A DNA stretch of 64,000 bases from Mycosarcoma maydis (taxonomy: Eukaryota; Basidiomycota; Ustilaginomycetes; Ustilaginales): contig NC_026490.1 in the NCBI RefSeq assembly GCF_000328475.2, positions 434,001 to 498,000 on the forward strand, read 5' to 3'. Numbering within the stretch: position 1 is the first letter of the stretch; the number at the start of each line of letters is the position of its first letter. Made by a program: the position numbers and the translations under genes. Under the pieces are notes generated by a model. The model searched no databases, had not been told where the DNA came from, and worked only from the letters and a program-made list of their open reading frames with translations. Shown in pieces: positions 60,641 through 64,000 of the stretch.

Positions 60641-62108
60641 GGTCGCCAGTTGTGTATGTGTGATGTTGTGGACCAAATATGGGACCTAATTCGGCAGTTG
60701 TCCTCCTTGGCTATTAGGGCAAGCTCGAGCCGTTGCGAGATGCAAGATGAGAGATGCGAAATGGAACGAGAGGTTTTTTGGTTCCAGAGGCAGAGATATC
60801 CTTTGGGAAGTACCTTCTGATGGTCTTTCGGGAGCGATAGATGGACCGACTATCGAAATCCGTTCTGATGCGAGCCAGTAAGTAAAAAGATGGGTGCAAC
60901 GAATACGGATGGTTACTCTTCTTGATGACGAGAAGATTGACACGCTCAGAAAGTGGAGAAGGCAGCTCTTGATTCACGATGCACTTTGTTTGTGATTCCC
61001 CCAGCCACCCACATCACGTGAGCCCCCAATTTTGGAAGGGAAGCTATGGCCAAGAAAGAAGAAAAAAAGAAAACGAAAACGAAAACGAAAAATAGAAGGC
61101 AAGCAAGCTTACAGTCGTGAGTATAAAGCTTGTTTCGTGTCTCTTGATTGATCTTCTTACTTCCCACTTCTCTACGTCCACCATCCCTTGCAAGTCAGCT
61201 TCGACACATCAACATCATCATTGCTCTCTTCAATCATCGACTGCTTTCCGATCGGTTCCTATTATTAGCCTCATCGGTCGGTCGTGCCCAGTCCTGCCTG
61301 AGTCCCTTTCTCCAAACATTGATCCAACTCTCCACTTCTCTCAGCCCACGTCCCTGTTCTTGAGTCTCACTTCCCTCCTGGTTTCATCCGTGCGTCGTTC
61401 TTATCTCCCTTCTCCCTTCTTCAACTGGACCTAATTCTGCCCGCCATGCGCTCTTCTAAGCCGTAGCGGTTCCTGGTGAGGGTCCAAAAGTAAATCATCT
61501 GCCATTCGTTTGGCAGGTGAGGCATGTTCAGTGGTTACGGCGTTCTACACATTCGCTACGCTGCTGGGCGTGCTAGCCATGTCTGGTTTCATTGTTGGTC
61601 TTGTCGGCGCGGATAGCTGGGTGAATCCTGAGCAGGTTACTGTAACAGGTGCTTACTACTTACGGGGTTCACCTTTCCCAGTCGACGGATTCTGGTCAGA
61701 CTGGCAACATCTCGCATTGATACGTTTGATATTGTTGCTAATTCTAAACGCTGTTCATCGACTCGTTTGGCTGATTGGTGTTTGCATGCGCGAGTTAGTA
61801 GTTTCAGTTGAGAAGTGTTGGTGCAACAAGAGAGAGGCCCCCGATGCAGATCGGGTATACGAGACTTGGCGCGTCTTTTCCGTAGGAAACCGTCAGAGTC
61901 ATACTCGTGACTCACGACTGTTCGGCATACAGCGCTCAGAAACCCTCGTGCCTGGTGTCTTGACGTGCAGTAATGAGAGCAACGACATAACTTTAGCGGC
62001 CAAGGTCCCAGCATCAATGACTCATGCTCACTGCGCTTGCACAACACTCGCAATATATACGCACGATCCACGAAGGTCGTCCCAAGCGCATGGGTAACAA
62101 GACGTGCC
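60641..62108. other. 1.5-kb region between LEA1 and MFS transporter
   Basis: The first part is the LEA1 promoter. There is a GAAAAC x3 array (61069-61086) and a strongly CT-rich tract at about 61140-61440, like a transcript leader, ending near a short ATG frame (61446-61466) of six codons. A 196-codon open frame at 61510-62097 lacks an ATG start and family features. No gene is supported. Confidence 0.5.
61069..61086. repeat. hexamer repeat GAAAAC x3
   Basis: Three exact copies in an A-rich patch. Confidence 0.85.
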
Positions 62109-63653
62109 ATGAATGCTCACGATCCTGATGCCATTGTCATGGCTGATCGCAGAACCACACCTTTGGTCGACAACAAGTCAGTTGGTGCGCTTTCAGGCGT
62201 CGCGGACCTCGACCATATCGAACGGTCCATCACACCCACCCATGGCTTTGCCACATTAGACGACGCTGAGCCAATCGACTTGCTCTACCCAGTCGTTGCG
62301 CCTAACCACGTACCGCCTTTGTCGCAGAGCAGTATCGTACTAGCTCTCAACTTTCTGCTCAACATGACCTTCTTCATCATCGTGCCGACGTCGGCCAACT
62401 ACGCAAACGAGCTAGGAGCGTCCACGTGGTTTTCGGGTCTCACGGTGGGCGTGTCGGTCGTGGTGTCGGGCCTACTGCTGGTGCCGTTTTCGATGCGATA
62501 TGATCGAGTGTATCGATTTCCGATTCTGTTTGGCGCGGTATGCATCATACTAGGGCAAGTGGTGTACGCGCTTGCAGGACTGGCAGATACGGCGTGGTTG
62601 ATGTTTGGCGGTCGTATGCTGATCGGTGCCGGGTTCGTATCGTGGCGGTACGTCAAGAGTTATTTCACAGATGCGGCGGTGGTGGGGACGGAAAAGAGGA
62701 CGATGATGGCGGCGTGCTTGGTGACGTCTCAGGTAGCAGGCATGGCGGTGGGGCCGTACGTGGGCGGTCTACTGTCTAAGAAAGTGAGACCTATGACCGA
62801 CGAGCATCGATTGTGGAACGGATTCACAGCGTCGGGTTGGGTCATGGTGGGCGTGTTCGCGATGTTCTTCGGCGTGACGTGGATCGTCTTCCGGGAGCCT
62901 GTTGAGGTGACGAACAAGGCTGAAGCGCAGATGGAGCTTTCCGCACTATCGGCACCAGCCTCGGCAGCGAGGCGATCGAAGGAAATGCTGGTTCGCCAAG
63001 ATCCAACGCTACCAAGCATGTTCCGCGAGCTCAATTCGACGCAAAAGTTTTCGGTGATCACCATGTGTTGGTTCAGCATGGTCAACTTTTTGGTTCTGGG
63101 GGCGTGGGAAGTCAACATCCCGATCTTTGGACATCTGCGTTTCGGTTGGACCGAGTACAATGCGGGTAACGTGATCGCTCTCGGCGGATTGGCAACCATG
63201 CCGATTCTTTTCGGGCTGGTGTTTGCTGCCAAGTACATTCAGGATCGACTGATTCTGGCTGGAGGGACGTTGGTCGGCCTGTTCGGACTGTCGCTTCATA
63301 TGGGAGCGTTGGAAAGCCCGGCAAAGTCGGCAGTCGGGAAACTGGCAGGGCTGGAGGAGCTCAACTTTGGCTCGTTCTTTACCAGCTGGTTCTTTGTGAG
63401 CCTGGGATACAATGCCCTCACGACCATCACGCTTGCATTGCTGTCGAAACAGCTACCAGCCAAGTACAACGGCTTGACGTCGACTGTGATCCAGTTGAGC
63501 AACAACGTGGGACGCATATCCGGTGCACTGTGGGGCGCAACGGTGTATCAAGTGGGTCAGTTTAGCATTGTTTCGCTGGAATTGGCAGTCACGCTGGTCG
63601 GTACATGTCTGATTGGGTTCATGTGGCGAAAGATGAATGTAGCTAGTGGATAA
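62109..63653 (+). CDS. major facilitator superfamily transporter
   Basis: 514 residues from ATG 62109 (MNAHDPDAIVMADRRTTPLV). About 75 polar cytosolic residues precede a membrane domain with roughly twelve hydrophobic helices. Examples are SIVLALNFLLNMTFFIIVPT, FSGLTVGVSVVVSGLLLVPF, FPILFGAVCIILGQVVYALAG, WVMVGVFAMFFGVTWIVF and VSLELAVTLVGTCLIGFMW. A long central loop (VEVTNKAEAQMELSALSAP...RRSKEML) separates the two six-helix halves. Loop 2-3 reads MRYDRVYRFP, a divergent form of MFS motif A. The helix 4 region GGRMLIGAGFVSWRYVKSYF with TDAAVVGTEKR recalls MFSD8/CLN7-like or other organellar transporters, but the substrate and membrane are unknown. Confidence 0.88.
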   Translation: MNAHDPDAIVMADRRTTPLVDNKSVGALSGVADLDHIERSITPTHGFATLDDAEPIDLLYPVVAPNHVPPLSQSSIVLALNFLLNMTFFIIVPTSANYANELGASTWFSGLTVGVSVVVSGLLLVPFSMRYDRVYRFPILFGAVCIILGQVVYALAGLADTAWLMFGGRMLIGAGFVSWRYVKSYFTDAAVVGTEKRTMMAACLVTSQVAGMAVGPYVGGLLSKKVRPMTDEHRLWNGFTASGWVMVGVFAMFFGVTWIVFREPVEVTNKAEAQMELSALSAPASAARRSKEMLVRQDPTLPSMFRELNSTQKFSVITMCWFSMVNFLVLGAWEVNIPIFGHLRFGWTEYNAGNVIALGGLATMPILFGLVFAAKYIQDRLILAGGTLVGLFGLSLHMGALESPAKSAVGKLAGLEELNFGSFFTSWFFVSLGYNALTTITLALLSKQLPAKYNGLTSTVIQLSNNVGRISGALWGATVYQVGQFSIVSLELAVTLVGTCLIGFMWRKMNVASG

Positions 63654-64000
63654 AAAGGCAATACGCTAACCCATCAACTCCAGAAAGAGCACAACGCGAC
63701 GACACTCGTAAGCTTGCACCATCTATCTGAAGCGATCGGTAGAATGGGCAAGTAAGGAAACTTGTCTGAGCTTGCTAGATGACGAATCCTGTCATCGTTT
63801 AGTCCTGAGCGAATGGCAGGGTGAAGTCGTGAATTCTCTCTCCATCGATGAGATACATGATAGCCTTTTCCATTCGTGATTCGTGATTCGTGGCCATTGG
63901 TCGGTTTAGGGTCGGCTATTCACGATTTGAGCGTGCCCCTATTTTCGCCAAGAGGCGTGCGAGAATTTGGTTTGGCTGACGTGACAAGCAGTCACGAGTT
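63654..64000. other. 3' flank of the MFS gene to window end
   Basis: Contains TTCGTGATTCGTGATTCGTGG (period 7, near 63873-63893). No gene. Confidence 0.5.

Noticed and set aside
61510..62097. Open frame of ~196 codons between LEA1 and the MFS gene
   Set aside because: No ATG at its start, contains CGTGACTC repeats typical of spacers, no domain.

Overview
The window is nuclear DNA of a basidiomycete fungus, most likely a smut of the Ustilaginales (Ustilago/Sporisorium type). Evidence: 27 protein genes that are mostly single-exon; ribosomal-protein genes with an intron at or next to the start codon; GT-AG introns with GTAAGT/GTGAGT donors; intron-containing tRNA genes; and intergenic DNA full of short CG-containing heptamer repeats such as ATTCACG and GAAGCAC. 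The genus is inferred, not proven. One 100-N assembly gap lies at 17555-17654.

Layout. 1-6.7 kb holds four ribosomal-protein genes in alternating orientation: P2 (-, partial), S15 (+), L5 (-), L15 (+). 7.1-9.4 kb holds a probable TPP1/Tpz1-like telomere protein and an intron-bearing tRNA-Arg(CCU). 9.6-16.3 kb holds a UBAC2/Dsc2-like rhomboid pseudoprotease, ESCRT-II subunit Snf8, a secreted carboxylesterase whose C-terminus is frameshifted by a 23-bp tandem duplication, and a REEP/TB2 family ER-shaping protein. 16.8-20.4 kb holds a Zn2Cys6 transcription factor broken by the gap. 22.7-32.3 kb holds an orphan protein, TRAPPC11, a PRCC-like splicing-associated protein and a serine carboxypeptidase. 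32.3-36.1 kb has no recognisable gene. 36-47.4 kb holds a disordered orphan, a PI-PLC-X protein, INO80 subunit Ies6, a UPF0643 protein and a mucin-like membrane protein. 47.6-64 kb holds prefoldin 4, Alg1, tRNA-Ser(AGA), a DNAJC28-like protein, dynein light chain LC8, an orphan, an Aim32-lipoyl synthase fusion, U2 snRNP A' and an MFS transporter.

Genes of the endomembrane and secretory pathway are frequent (UBAC2-like, Snf8, carboxylesterase, REEP, TRAPPC11, carboxypeptidase, Alg1). They are separate transcription units, so no operon-like organisation is implied. Five multi-exon gene models were rebuilt by hand from splice signals and family conservation: S15, L5, L15, Ies6, prefoldin 4 and LC8 (six counting S15's split start codon).

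Most interesting observations: the single-frame fusion of a bis-histidinyl Fe-S protein (Aim32/Apd1 type) to lipoyl synthase with a plausible internal mitochondrial processing site; the 23-bp duplication that removes a C-terminal RDEL-type ER retrieval signal from the carboxylesterase; introns that split or abut start codons; heptamer satellites confined to intergenic DNA; and a recurrent TTAAGTTA-like element 200-380 bp upstream of several genes.
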